Shown here one piece after another: positions 24,601 through 36,600 of a DNA stretch of 64,000 nt. The position numbers were made by a program, and so were the translations under genes. The stretch is from Macrostomum hystrix (Eukaryota > Platyhelminthes > Macrostomidae), in NCBI GenBank assembly GCA_950097015.1, contig CATNEN010000011.1, forward strand, positions 2,030,001 to 2,094,000, written 5' to 3'. Positions within the stretch are counted from its first letter, which is position 1. Each line of letters opens with the position of its first letter. The notes below the pieces were generated by a model, which worked only from the letters and a program-made list of their open reading frames with translations, was not told the origin of the DNA and did no database searches.

Positions 24601-27600
24601 AACACACCCTCCGTCCAGCTGTCATCTTCGATGGGCTTTGACACCGGGTCAGACTTCTTGAGCCCGACGCCCTTGCCCTCAGCAGTTGATAGCTTCATAG
24701 CAGCGTCCAACGCTCTTCTGCACTCGGCAAACTCGACATTCGTCCAGAGGCACCAGTCCTTGCGATGCACGTTGCGCATTTGGTATTGTAGCATTGAGAA
24801 GAAGTCCTTCAGGGTACCAGCCGAGTACCGTTCGTTCCGTTTTGTCCGGACCTCCAGGATAAACAACTTCAGGAGAAAGTTCAGGTCCGTCTTGTCAAAC
24901 TCATCCATGTCCTTGATAACCATGATGGATGGTCCACCATTCGTCGCCCATTCTTGCTTCTTAAACGCGTGCCATTCATTGAAAGTAGACAGCATCCACT
25001 CGCATTTCTTTACGGTGTTCGGAGGGACCGTGCCGCCAATCATGGCCTCCGCCTCGGCCTCAGTCAAGCTTTCAAATCGAGGGCTAGACATATACAAGCG
25101 TCTGCTATTCTGTCCTGTTCTGTCTTTTTCGCATAAAGGTTGTCTTTTTTAGCGTCTACCCTCCTCTCGGATTTTGATTTTCACCATAGACTACAGACAG
25201 AGCGTAGCAAGAAACAGAAGACTTAAAGTGCAATGAAAGTCGGCAGCCAAGTGGGGGATACATACCATCTCTCCCACTTATTTCGGCTGTCTAGGGTGCA
25301 AAGGCACTCGGCGCGAATTTCATTGACCTCGGCTTCGCCTCGGTCAATAAATTTGCGCCTCGAGCCTTTACACCCTGGCAGCCGAAATAAGTGGGAAAGA
25401 TTATACATTTATCGACCCGGGCGATAAATAATTGAAATGCTTTAAGACATAGATTGCGATAGCGTGCAAACGGGGAATGCATAAAAAGGCAACGTCTACA
25501 GAGTAGATTTAACATGAATAAGCAACAATCTAATTAATTAGTAGCATCAGCTACAAGCAGAACATCTTATTGCTTGTTGGCTACTTTTAGACTAATGTTG
25601 ATATCCGCTTCAGCACTTCCATTAATTTTATATACTCGCACACATCGGGACAAAAATTCGGTTTATAATCTAAAATCCATGATTTTTTAGATCGCGAAGG
25701 CCTGTCTGATCGATTTTCAACTGAGGCAATGAATGTTTTAAAACACTGCTCCTCTGTTAGTTCGAAATTTCTGAATCAAATTTCCAATGTCAACTTCATC
25801 AGCTACGGCAGCGTTGACTACCTGGCTAAGCAGCAGGACGCTATTGAGACTCTCAGTCGTGCTCTCAAAGCAAATATCAATATTAAAAGCGTTCTAGAAA
25901 CTGCTGTAGGAATGAAGCAACAGCTCGATGCAACATTGGATGTGTTGAACAACCTGTTACAATTTCTTGAAAACGTTACCGATCCCCAGATGGGTAAGTT
26001 TAGCAATTTTAATAACCTAATAAGTTTTAAATGACAAAAAAAATTGCTTTGTTATTCCAGTGGACCTGCGAGATTTTAGACAGACGCTGTCCAACAGTCA
26101 CTTAAGCAGCGTAAATCTAGGATTTCTGATCGATCCTCAACTGCCACGGGGTTCTCTACAGCTGAAATACTTTCAGTCGTTGATAAACTTTCAAAATGAA
26201 ATTCAACAAATAGCTACTGGATTTGATCGGCTATCGCGAAGCAGAACATTTGAGGGAAGTCTTGGCAGAGCAGTGCGATTTCAGTTCAAAAAAAATAATG
26301 AACAGAAATTGCAAATCGATAAGCTCCTCCCATGTCTTGCTGCAGCTATTGAAGACTGGGAAGGCCAGGTTGCTAGTCTGCAGTCAAAACAGGCTACTTT
26401 GGCTACAGCCGAGAAGTTCCTTGGCAATCTAGCAAAAGATCCCAAAAAATTAGCTGAAGAATTTCGCTGCTTTCAGTCTGGCTGGGACCAAAATGCTTGG
26501 ACAGAGTACGTTAGACGGATTCTATTCGCAATTAAAATTTCAAGCTATTCTAAAGCTGCATCGGCTATCACTAAGGTTCTAGAGGCATTTAGTGTAACAG
26601 ATGAACTCGCTTTGTTAAAAAGAGTACTCCAGATAGGGAGAGGAAGCAGGGACACGCCTTTACAAAGCATTGAGATGGCTCAAATCGACCAATTTGAATT
26701 TCTAGAAGAGGTTTCACGAGATGACTTGTTTGTACCAATGCTGGATGCCATTAGAAAAAGCTTCGATTTCTGTCAGTGGGTTCGCGCGAATGTACAGCGA
26801 CAAGACCTTAAAACCTTCTTTGATCTTGCAATGATTTATCTAGGCGACTCTGGCGATTTAGAAAGGAAAAAGATCGAAACGTTTAACCACGTTGTAACTG
26901 AACTCGATGAAGTTATATACGAACTTGGAGTAGCTCAACGAGAGCGAAACGCTAACGTGGCTACCTTCCTACATCAATGCGGCAGAATTTTAGAGAAGGT
27001 CAGAGCCAGCCCGGGTTTGATTCAAGAACTCGGAGAAACAAGTTCTCGTTTGGACTGGATCAAAGCAGTAAAAGAGAACCAGGGCTCTGTTGAAAAATCT
27101 ACCATCAAGAAAATCGAGGCTATAGTGGCTACTGGTTTCGTTTACATTGGCTGTTTGCTAAATAAAGACGAGCCATTTTTATTGAAGGCGACTTCGATTA
27201 GTGAACACGAATGCGGAAAAGAGGAAGTTATGGAATTTGATATCGAAGATGTGCGCGATCTTCAGTCCAAGCTGATGCTCATCGCAGGACAGTCTTACGA
27301 GAATCGAGACCTTCTAGAGCGCTTCGTGAGTTTAACAACGAGCATTTTCAGACTTATCGATGTGTACAAAGAGTTCAAACTGCACTGCTGTGTCTTGTGT
27401 GAGAAAGTAGCTATGAAATTCAATCTAAAGGCCTCGAGTAAAAACAATGCTTCAATAGAGCTTCGCTATTGCAACCCACCAAAGACTATTAAGTTTGCGT
27501 ACGATGACATTGCTGCTGGATTAACGGACTTATCGAATGTTTTCCAAGACTGCCTCAACGAATGGAAGGCCGTAGTACAGAACGTTAGAGTGTCTCATCA

Positions 27601-30600
27601 TTCCTTAAACTTTTTCAATCTGAAGCAAATCAGACATTTTCAGACTGAGCTGGCTCCATTGTTTTGCACTGCAGATGCAGTTGATCAAGTCAGTCAAATT
27701 TTGCTCCATTTGCTTGGCTACCTGAACCCGAATTGTTCCGTTGAGGATATCAATCGTACAGTTGACGAGGTTGTCGTTGAAAGAGCTCAGGGCTCTCACG
27801 GCCAAACTCAAAGGAATGATGCTCACTCAATCGTCACTGAGCACCTGCGAGACGAAGGATTCGGTGAGGACATCATCAAACAGACTGTGCGTATTCTCTT
27901 CCGCAACACAGATCTGGAAGACCTACCCACTGTTGAAGAGCTACAAGAGCAGGCCATCGATTTAGCTTATAAAATAGAAAAAAACACAGTGACACAATCT
28001 GACAAGCAACCAAGAAAGGAGTGGAAGACCGCTGATCAGGAACTTATTGCGGCTGAAGTCGGTAATCTCTCGGCTCATGAGGCCTTTAAAAAACTGTGGC
28101 AAATTTATCTCAGAAACATTGACACGTCTCATAAAGACTTCTTGAGTTTTAAGGACGTTGCTCTTTTCCTCAGCCACATTGAAAAGCAAAAGTGCAGTCC
28201 GAGATCTCGGCGTAAGATTCAAGGCTCCTTCAGAAACCAGTTTAAACATGGAAAACCGATTTCACTAAGTCTGGAGTCGAAAGATCAGCTGCTAGCAACA
28301 CTGTTTCTATTTCAGCAGGCGTATGATGCACTTCCATATTTTGAGGAAGTTTTAATTTGTTGTGAGGAAACAACCGAAGAAGAAATTGTTGTCTTTTTGC
28401 ATCGAGCAATTCTAGATAAAAATCCGGAGTCCATCTATGTAATAATGAATGCTGATCAACTCACATACGATCTATCAGTGACTGCCGAAGAGCATTTTAG
28501 CACCCTTCTTGACCGCGTCAACAGCAGCACCGAGTCATATCTGTTTGCTCTATCATCTTCAGAAAGTCAAAAGCAGTTCCCCTTTTGCAACGCTCTTAGT
28601 CTGTTTCAAAGGGATCTACCAACCAAGCCTAGGCAGCAAAATATCGTCGACTGGGTCGCAAAGTTCATGAAAAGAGAATCCGGTCCAGCACAGAGTAGCT
28701 TTCTCTGGATCAAGTCGGATCGATCAGGAATGGGAAAGTCGCACCAATGCCTTGAGATTTCAAAGCTTCGGTCAATAAAAGTACCTTATGTATTTTGCTG
28801 CAGTGATTCACACCTAAATGTCGATAAGCTGTATGAGTTCTTTGAAAAAGCCGAGGATCAAAGCATAAGAGGCCAGACATTTCATTTGGACATTGCTCGC
28901 GAGGTGCAGACGGGTTTCGACAATGTGTTCACCCAGTTGGCACTCTTTGGAGCCATCACCGACTCGAACGGACGGGTTTGGCGCAGAAGACAGCAAGACT
29001 TGTACTTGCTGGAGCATTCAATAAACTTTCTATTCAAGACCGAGTTTTTCATTCTTAAGTACTTGCCATCGATAACCTGCGTGTCACCTACAGAAGCCCT
29101 GCGCAATTTAGAAGCGGGTGAGATGGGAACTGTTTGGAAACCTCTGCTTAGCGAGACATGCCTTCAATCAGAAATTTTCAAGCGACCTGCTATGTACCTT
29201 GCATCACTTGCAAATCAAACTGCGGTGAACTTTAGCTTAGAAACTCCAATTCCGTCGATTGAAATCGTTCGCCTCTTGATGATTAGCTGCGGCATTCAGA
29301 ACCCGTCGTGGCTCGAACTGAAGAATTTCGCCCGTTTCTTTAATTGTCAGCTTGTGGACTTTGAGCGGTCTCCATTCTGCGGGCCTGTGGCTGAGCAAGA
29401 CCTGCCTGGCTTTAGAAGATTCGTGCTCTCCTGTCTTCTGCTAATGTCAAAGGATTTTTCTAGCCGTTCGCTCAACATTGCGGACGAAAGTGAAGCGGCG
29501 CAAAACAATGCGCGAGACGATGACCAGTTGATCGAAAACTTTGAAGTTCGTCGACGCTGGGAGCACACGAGTCACCCTTATTTGCTCTTCAATCAAGATG
29601 GAACAACCTTTACATTCGTAGGATTCACTGTGAGTGCAGAAGGGCATCTCTTGGACAGCTCAAGTAACGCGGTTGTACAGCAAGGCATTATGAGCCAGCA
29701 GCTCTACCAGAGCCTCACTACTCAGCGAGTTCGACTTCAAGAACGGTTTGAAGACCTGAGTCGTGAGAACAAGATTGAGAGAATGAGAATGATCTTTGGC
29801 TACTCGGATGCCAATTTTCCTGATCCCGATCCGTCTTACGAGCTCACGATGGATAACGTTAAGAAAATGATTGCAATCTACATGCGACTCAGAAGCGAGA
29901 TTCCGGTTGTTCTGATGGGTGAAACAGGCTGCGGAAAGACAAAGCTTGTTGAGTTTTTATCACGAATCATGCTGCCGTTCCAATCAGACATCCGCAACAT
30001 GCGTATTCTTAAGGTTCATGGTGCTGTAACAACCGCCGATGTAGTAAAAGCAGTTAAGGAGGCAGTGGAGCTGTCTCGTCAAAATCACGCAGAGACTCCG
30101 TACACAATTCTGTTCTTTGACGAAGTGAACACAACAAGCGCAGTTGGACTGATAAAGGAGATAATGATTGACGGCAGGATCGACGGTCAAAGGATAAGCT
30201 TTGCTTATGGTCTTCGGTGCATTGCTGCATGCAATCCATACCGAAAACACCCAGAAGCCACAATCAAGAGGTTAGAAAACAGTGGTTTGGGCTACAGAGT
30301 AAGAAAGGAAGACACTCGAGATAAATTTGGCAATGTTCCGATGAGGCATTTAGTCTATCGTGTGAAGCCGCTTCCACTTTCGCTGATCAGCGTTCTATGG
30401 GACTTTGGCCACCTCTCAGAGGACTCAGAAAGAAAGTACATCACAAGGATGGTGGAGTCGCGGCTTCGCACTAATGCCGTACAGAAGGCGCGCCTTGTTG
30501 AGCTTGTGGCGGCATCGCAAGAATTCATGCGTAATACTGACGACGAAACTAAGTACGTCTCTCTAAGAGAGGTTGAGAAAGTCATTGTTGTGTTTCAATG

Positions 30601-33600
30601 GCTTTCAAATGGATTGCTTACAGGTTTAGACGACCAAGGAGAAGATGGAGAACCAGAGTGTGGAGAGGAAACACTGATCAAAATCATGACGCTCGCATCA
30701 TGTTATTTAAGTCGCTTGCCAAAAGAGCAGAAGAAAGGCTACCTGGAGCTGCTTTCACGAGTTCTGAAAGCAAATTTGAGTTATCATGACATCTCGCAAG
30801 TGATCACGCGGTGCCATCAAAGACTTCTTAATGACATTTCGGAACAACTGCCAAAATCGATCGCGAAGAATGAAGCCCTCAGAGAAAATGTCTTCATGAT
30901 GGTGCTCTGCATCACACTTCGAATTCCTCTGTTTGTCGTCGGAAAGCCTGGCAGCTCAAAGTCGCTCGGAAAGTCAATTGTAAAGAGTAACATGCTGGGT
31001 ACGAACTCGCAAGGAGCCATATTCCGACAGCTGCCAAACACGCAAATGCTGTCATTCCAGTGTTCCCCTTGGTCAACTTCTGAGGGAATCATCAAGACAT
31101 TCGAGCAATGCTCCCAGCTACAGAAGGACAAAGACTTGGAAAAGTTTGTGTCTGTCGTTATTCTTGACGAAGTTGGCTTGGCTGAAGACAGCCCTAAGAT
31201 GCCCCTGAAGGCTCTACACCCACTTCTTGAAGAAGGATACTTCACTGACTCATTGCAAGTAGCGGAGGACAGCAGGCATCGCAAAGTTGGATTCATTGGA
31301 ATTTCCAACTGGGCACTTGATCCAGCGAAAATGAACAGAGGTCTGTACCTGTTGCGAGATGTGCCCACACATGACGACCTTCTGGAAACTGCAAAAGGAA
31401 TTTGCCAGAATCAAGAGCGCAAAGAAAAACTTCGAACGTTCCTCGGGCACGTCACAACGTTTTATGAGGAAATCTACAAGCACACACAGAAAGAGTTTTT
31501 CGGCCTTCGCGACTATTTCAGCTTGGTAAAGCATCTCGCTTCAAGAAATTCGCTGGATGAAATTTCAGTAGCTCGCAGCATCAAGAGGAACTTTAGCGGC
31601 TTTGAAAATCTGGACCCGGTTGATTTCTTTGCTAAAAAGATTCTTCTCAAACACATCAACCTGGGTGAGTATTCAGCCATCAGAGACGCTCTTGCCTCAG
31701 AAGGTGATGAGCAGCGGTATCTCCTCCTAATTACAGAGAATTATTCAGGCTTCAAGATTCTTCCCCAGCTGCTTTTGGACCGCCAGGTTAACATAATTTT
31801 TGGCAGTAGCTTCCCAAAGGACCAGGACTACTCGAAGATTTGCCTGGACATCAATCGTATCAAGATCTGCATGGAGAGAGGAAGTACTGTTGTGCTTCTG
31901 AACATGGACGCATTGTATGAGAGCCTTTACGATGTCTTGAACCAATATTATGAGCAGTGCGGTCAGGATCGCTTCGTTGACTTAGGTCTTGGAACCCACC
32001 GGCTAAAGTGCAAGGTCCATGAGAAGTTTCGAATGATTGTGGTTGCAGAACAGGCCACAGTGAGAGAACGATTTCCAATCCCACTGATCAACCGGCTGGA
32101 GAAGCACAAGCTTTCAACATCAGCGGTCCTTAAGTCGGACCAGCAAGAGTTCGTGACCAAGCTTTTAAAGTGGGCAAAGGAATTTTTTCCGAATGCAAAT
32201 CATACCAAAAATCCCAGCAATGTGTTTGTGGGCTACCACGAAGATGTGATTCCATCGCTGGCATTGGAGGTCGAATCAGACGAAGACGCTGTGAAGAAAA
32301 GCATCTTGTTCGTAGCAACTCCTGACAGTCTTGTTAGACTCGATCAGACACGGCTAAAAGATGAGAAGATAAATTACATGAATTATCACTATGAAAGCCT
32401 TTGCCTCGAAAGTCTCCTAAGGTTTCTTGCTAACTACACATTTCTCAAGCCGTTTCTTCAGATCACAACATTTGACCGACTTCTAGCGACGAAGCAAATC
32501 GAGGAGCTGTCAAGGCAACACTTGCAGCTATTCGGAGCTGTGACATCTGCGAATCTGAGCAAATTTGAGAGTGAGACACAGTTCATGGAATTTCTTAGAT
32601 GCTTCCTAGAGCAAGACGGTATTTCGACGCTAGTTCTGCAATTCGAAGGTCTTAGACTGCAGTATCAGAATCTGCTCGCGTGCGCTAAGTACCTAATCGA
32701 GGACCAGTTTAAAGAACTAGAAACAAGAGATCCGAATGCCTGCAGTCGGAAGCGAGTTATTCTGCTTATTAAGCTGGTCCGATCGCACGCCAGCCCATTC
32801 ACTGGGTTCGACTGTGGCAGATGGCAGTCTGTGCACATCGAGGAACTGGTGCCATCGGGCAGGGTGAATATTAGGTTGCTCGATAAAATGAGCGTATCAA
32901 ACGCCATGGAGCAGAGCCTTGAAGCTCTCCGTGATGAGGCTGACGAAAATGACGGTGTAAGAATGGAAGTTGAATACTCGCTACTGCTAGATAGAGAGTT
33001 GCACTCACCGATTAACCTGCGCCAGTTGATTGAGCAGTCGTTGCACCAGGCCATGAGTTTACTTAGAGACGGACATGATGGCAAAGGCAGCGAGACCGAT
33101 AATCGTCTGATGGATAGACAAGAAGTTCTGTTTGACGCCTTGAGAGGTAAGCTGTGCGTTGTGCAGCCTAGTATTTAGTCTGGAAATAAAAAACTTATCA
33201 TGTTTATTTCAGAGAATAATGTGCAAAGCAGGCAATTCTTTGGTTGTATGTGCCGCTTTGCCATCAAGGCTCTAGTGTGGATGGAGGAGAGCTCAGTGGC
33301 TCAGTACAGTCCAAGTGAATGGTTGAGTCGTGAGGCAGCCCAGGACCTGAATGTACTCAACGCCGGAACTTTTATGTAAGTAAAGCCATTCAATGATAAA
33401 TCTTCTTGGCCAAATCTAGCTTGGTTGATGCGAGCCTCACCAAGGCAAAGATGCTCGCGTTGCCCCGCCCACAGCGAGAGCACGTGGCGCATCCTGAAGC
33501 AGAGAGTGGCTCCCGCCATCGCCTGCTTCCTGGCCTTCGCTGACCGAGACAGCAACCTAAGCTGCTACAGACAGGAGGCAATGAGGAGTCTATGGCTGCG

Positions 33601-36600
33601 CCTGGTGGAGCCAGCATCCGGTCTGGACCAGATAACAGAACACCTGGTGAAGGGAACCACCGGAGACTTTCAGAGAATTGAAGTGGTCTCCTCGTCGCCT
33701 GACGGTCGCCGATTCGCCTGCCGTTTTCCGTTCTCGTGGGCGGTGGCTGAGCGGCTAGAGCGAATCTGCAGCGAAAATCGCAAAGGTCAGGAGCGCCTTG
33801 ACGAACTGTTTCTGACCACCACTCCTATCGGTCAGATCCTCGCTGCCGAGGAGGCTGCGCCAGAGCTGGTCGGCGCCTTCTGCCACGACCTCCTGCACAT
33901 CCGTATTCCCGGAGTGACGGAGCAGGTCTCTGACGTCCTGGTTCCCGTGATGCTGCGTGGCATCAGCGGCAGAGCCGAAGCCTCTCTGGGCGCTGCGGTC
34001 TTCGAGAGCTTCCTGCTAGTCAATGAATTTAGCCAGCAGCTGACACTGGTGACACGGCTCATGCAGAAGGTTCAGGGCCTGGTCCTGCCTGTGAACCGGA
34101 TCGACAGGCTGAGCGAGCTGCCAGAGGTAAACGACAGATGTCCTGTCAGGTTTGCTGTCTAACAGGAACTGTTCCTGTCTAACAGGAAGGTTTCCTGTCT
34201 AACAGGAAGGTTTCCTGTCTATCAGGAAGGTTTCCTGTCTAACAGGAAGGTTTCCTGTCTAACAGGAAGGTTTCCTGTCTAACAGGAAGGTTTCCTGTCT
34301 AACAGGAAGGTTTCCTGTCTAACAGGAAGGTTTGCTGTTTAACAGGAAGGTTTCCTGTCTAACAGGAAGGTTTCCTGTCTAACAGGAAGGTTTCCTGTCT
34401 AACAGGAAGGTTTCCTGTCTAACAGGAAGGTTTCCTGTCTAACAGGAAGGTTTCCTGTCTAACAGGAAGGTTTCCTGTCTAACAATAATGTTTCTTGTCT
34501 AAAAGGAAGGTATCATGTCTAACAGGATGTTTTCCTGTTTAACTGTCTAACAGTAGGGTGTCCCGTCTAACAGGAGAGTTTTTCATTTTTAACAGGATTC
34601 TCTGCCTGAGAAAGTTTTTTATGTGCATATAACCGATAATGTTCCAGGCGGAAAAAACTGTACTTTTTAAAGCTTTCGACTTCCCAATCCTCTCCCATCA
34701 GGCCCTGTTTTTCGCATTTTTCGAGTACTTTGAGCAGAACCGGCGCGACCTGAACTCGGCCATGAAACGCCAGGTTTGGCTAAGTCGAGTCGAACGCGCC
34801 CAGGCTGTGATTGACAGCCTGTTAAGCAACTTTGGCAGTCCTGCAATGGACTTGCAGTGGCAGCGCATCGTGTGCGTGTACCTATTCCTGAAGAATGTCA
34901 CCGCCCCCTTCGACGCCAGTGGAGACATCGGCGAGAATTCCCTCAAGCCAATCCAGCTGTGGACTGTGAGTTGCTTTTAAAAAACACAGAATATTTTTGC
35001 ACTACTCGAATAAGACATTTGTAAGTAGTATATTATGGTTGATTTCACCCGCCACTACTGCAGTCTCTGACTAAGAACTCTAGCGCGAACTTCAGTGAAG
35101 TGTCCGGCCTGCGTCTTGTTGAAGAGTTTCTCAAGAAGATGAAAGACGACCTGACAGAGAAGCTGCAAGGGTGAGCAATGTTTCAGGCTTTGGGTTTCTG
35201 GGACAGAAAGGAAGGCTCGACTTCCAGGTTGAGATTAGGCTCGAGAGAGATGAGACATGGCTGGAGAGAGATGAGACATGGCTGGAGAGAGATGAGACAT
35301 GGCTGGAGAGAGATGAGACATGGCTGGAGAGAGATGAGACATGGCTGGAGAGAGATGAGAAATGGCTCGAGACAGATGAGACATGGCTGGAGAGAGATGA
35401 GACATGGATGGAGAGAGATGAGACATGGATGGAGAGAGATGAGACATGGATGGAGAGAGATGAGACATGGATGGAGAGAGATGAGACATGGCTGGAGAGA
35501 GATGAGAAATGGCTCGAGAGAGATGAGACATGGATGGAGAGAGATGAGACATGGATGGAGAGAGATGAGACATGGATGGAGAGAGATGAGACATGGATGG
35601 AGAGAGATGAGACATGGATGGAGAGAGATGAGAAATGGCTCGAGAGAGATGAGACATGGCTGGAGAGAGATGAGACATGGCTGGAGAGAGATGAGACATG
35701 GCTGGAGAGAGATGAGAAATGGCTCGAGACAGATGAGACATGTCTGGAGAGAGATGAGACATGGATGGAGAGAGATGAGACATGGATGGAGAGAGATGAG
35801 ACATGGATGGAGAGAGATGAGACATGGATGGAGAGAGATGAGACATGGATGGAGAGAGATGAGAAATGGCTCGAGAGAGATGAGACATGGCTGGAGAGAG
35901 ATGAGACATGGCTGGAGAGAGATGAGACATGGCTGGAGAGAGATGAGACATGGCTGGAGAGAGATAAGACATGGCTGGAGAGAGATGAGACATGGATGGA
36001 GAGAGATGAGAAATGGCTGGAGAGAGATGAGACATGGATGGAGAGAGATGAGACATGGCTGGAGAGAGATGAGACATGGCTGGAGAGAGATGAGACATGG
36101 CTGGAGAGAGATGAGACATGGATGGAGAGAGATGAGACATGGCTGGAGAGAGATGAGACATGGCTGGAGAGAGATGAGACATGGATGGAGAGAGATGAGA
36201 CATGGCTGGAGAGAGATGAGACATGGATGGAGAGAGATGAGACATGGATGGAGAGAGATGAGAAATGGCTGGAGAGAGATGAGACATGGATGGAGAGAGA
36301 TGAGACATGGATGGAGAGAGATAGAATAATAATAATAATAATAAAATAAAATTAATAATAGTAATAGTAGAATAATAATGAGATAAGACAGTAGTGAGAT
36401 CAGACTGGAGATGTGAGAAAGCGGAGAGACGATTGTCTGCAATGGAAGACAATGCCCAGAGTAAGATGCCGCTGTTTAAACCGCACATTCATTAAACTGT
36501 GATTTGCAGAACCATCACCTGTCCCACTTGTGATTTGGCCTCCGAGCGGCTCCTGATTCTGCCGTGCAACGATCGTCTGTGCAGGACCTGCTTCGACAAT

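Larger units (their letters stand above)
23621..25690. mobile_element. Composite mobile-element insertion in RNF213 intron 8
   Basis: This 2.07 kb intron is far larger than its neighbours (about 60-120 bp). It contains a foldback arm (23927-24010), a small inverted-repeat element with a 52-bp duplication (about 24022-24260), a Crypton-like ORF on the minus strand (24528-25097) and a full foldback hairpin (25255-25415). The phase-1 donor (CTCA, then GTAAGT) and the acceptor TTTTTTAG at 25683-25690 join host codons cleanly, so the gene remains intact. Confidence 0.75.

Noticed and set aside
18659-25690. Treating 18659-23620 as a separate gene from the AAA part
   Set aside because: The phase-1 donor at 23621 and the acceptor before 25691 restore an open frame. 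The joined protein follows RNF213 domain order and length.
35171-36488. Open frames of about 390-420 codons on both strands
   Set aside because: They are an artefact of a 21-bp repeat (seven codons) without stops. Exons on both sides splice in phase across it as part of RNF213.
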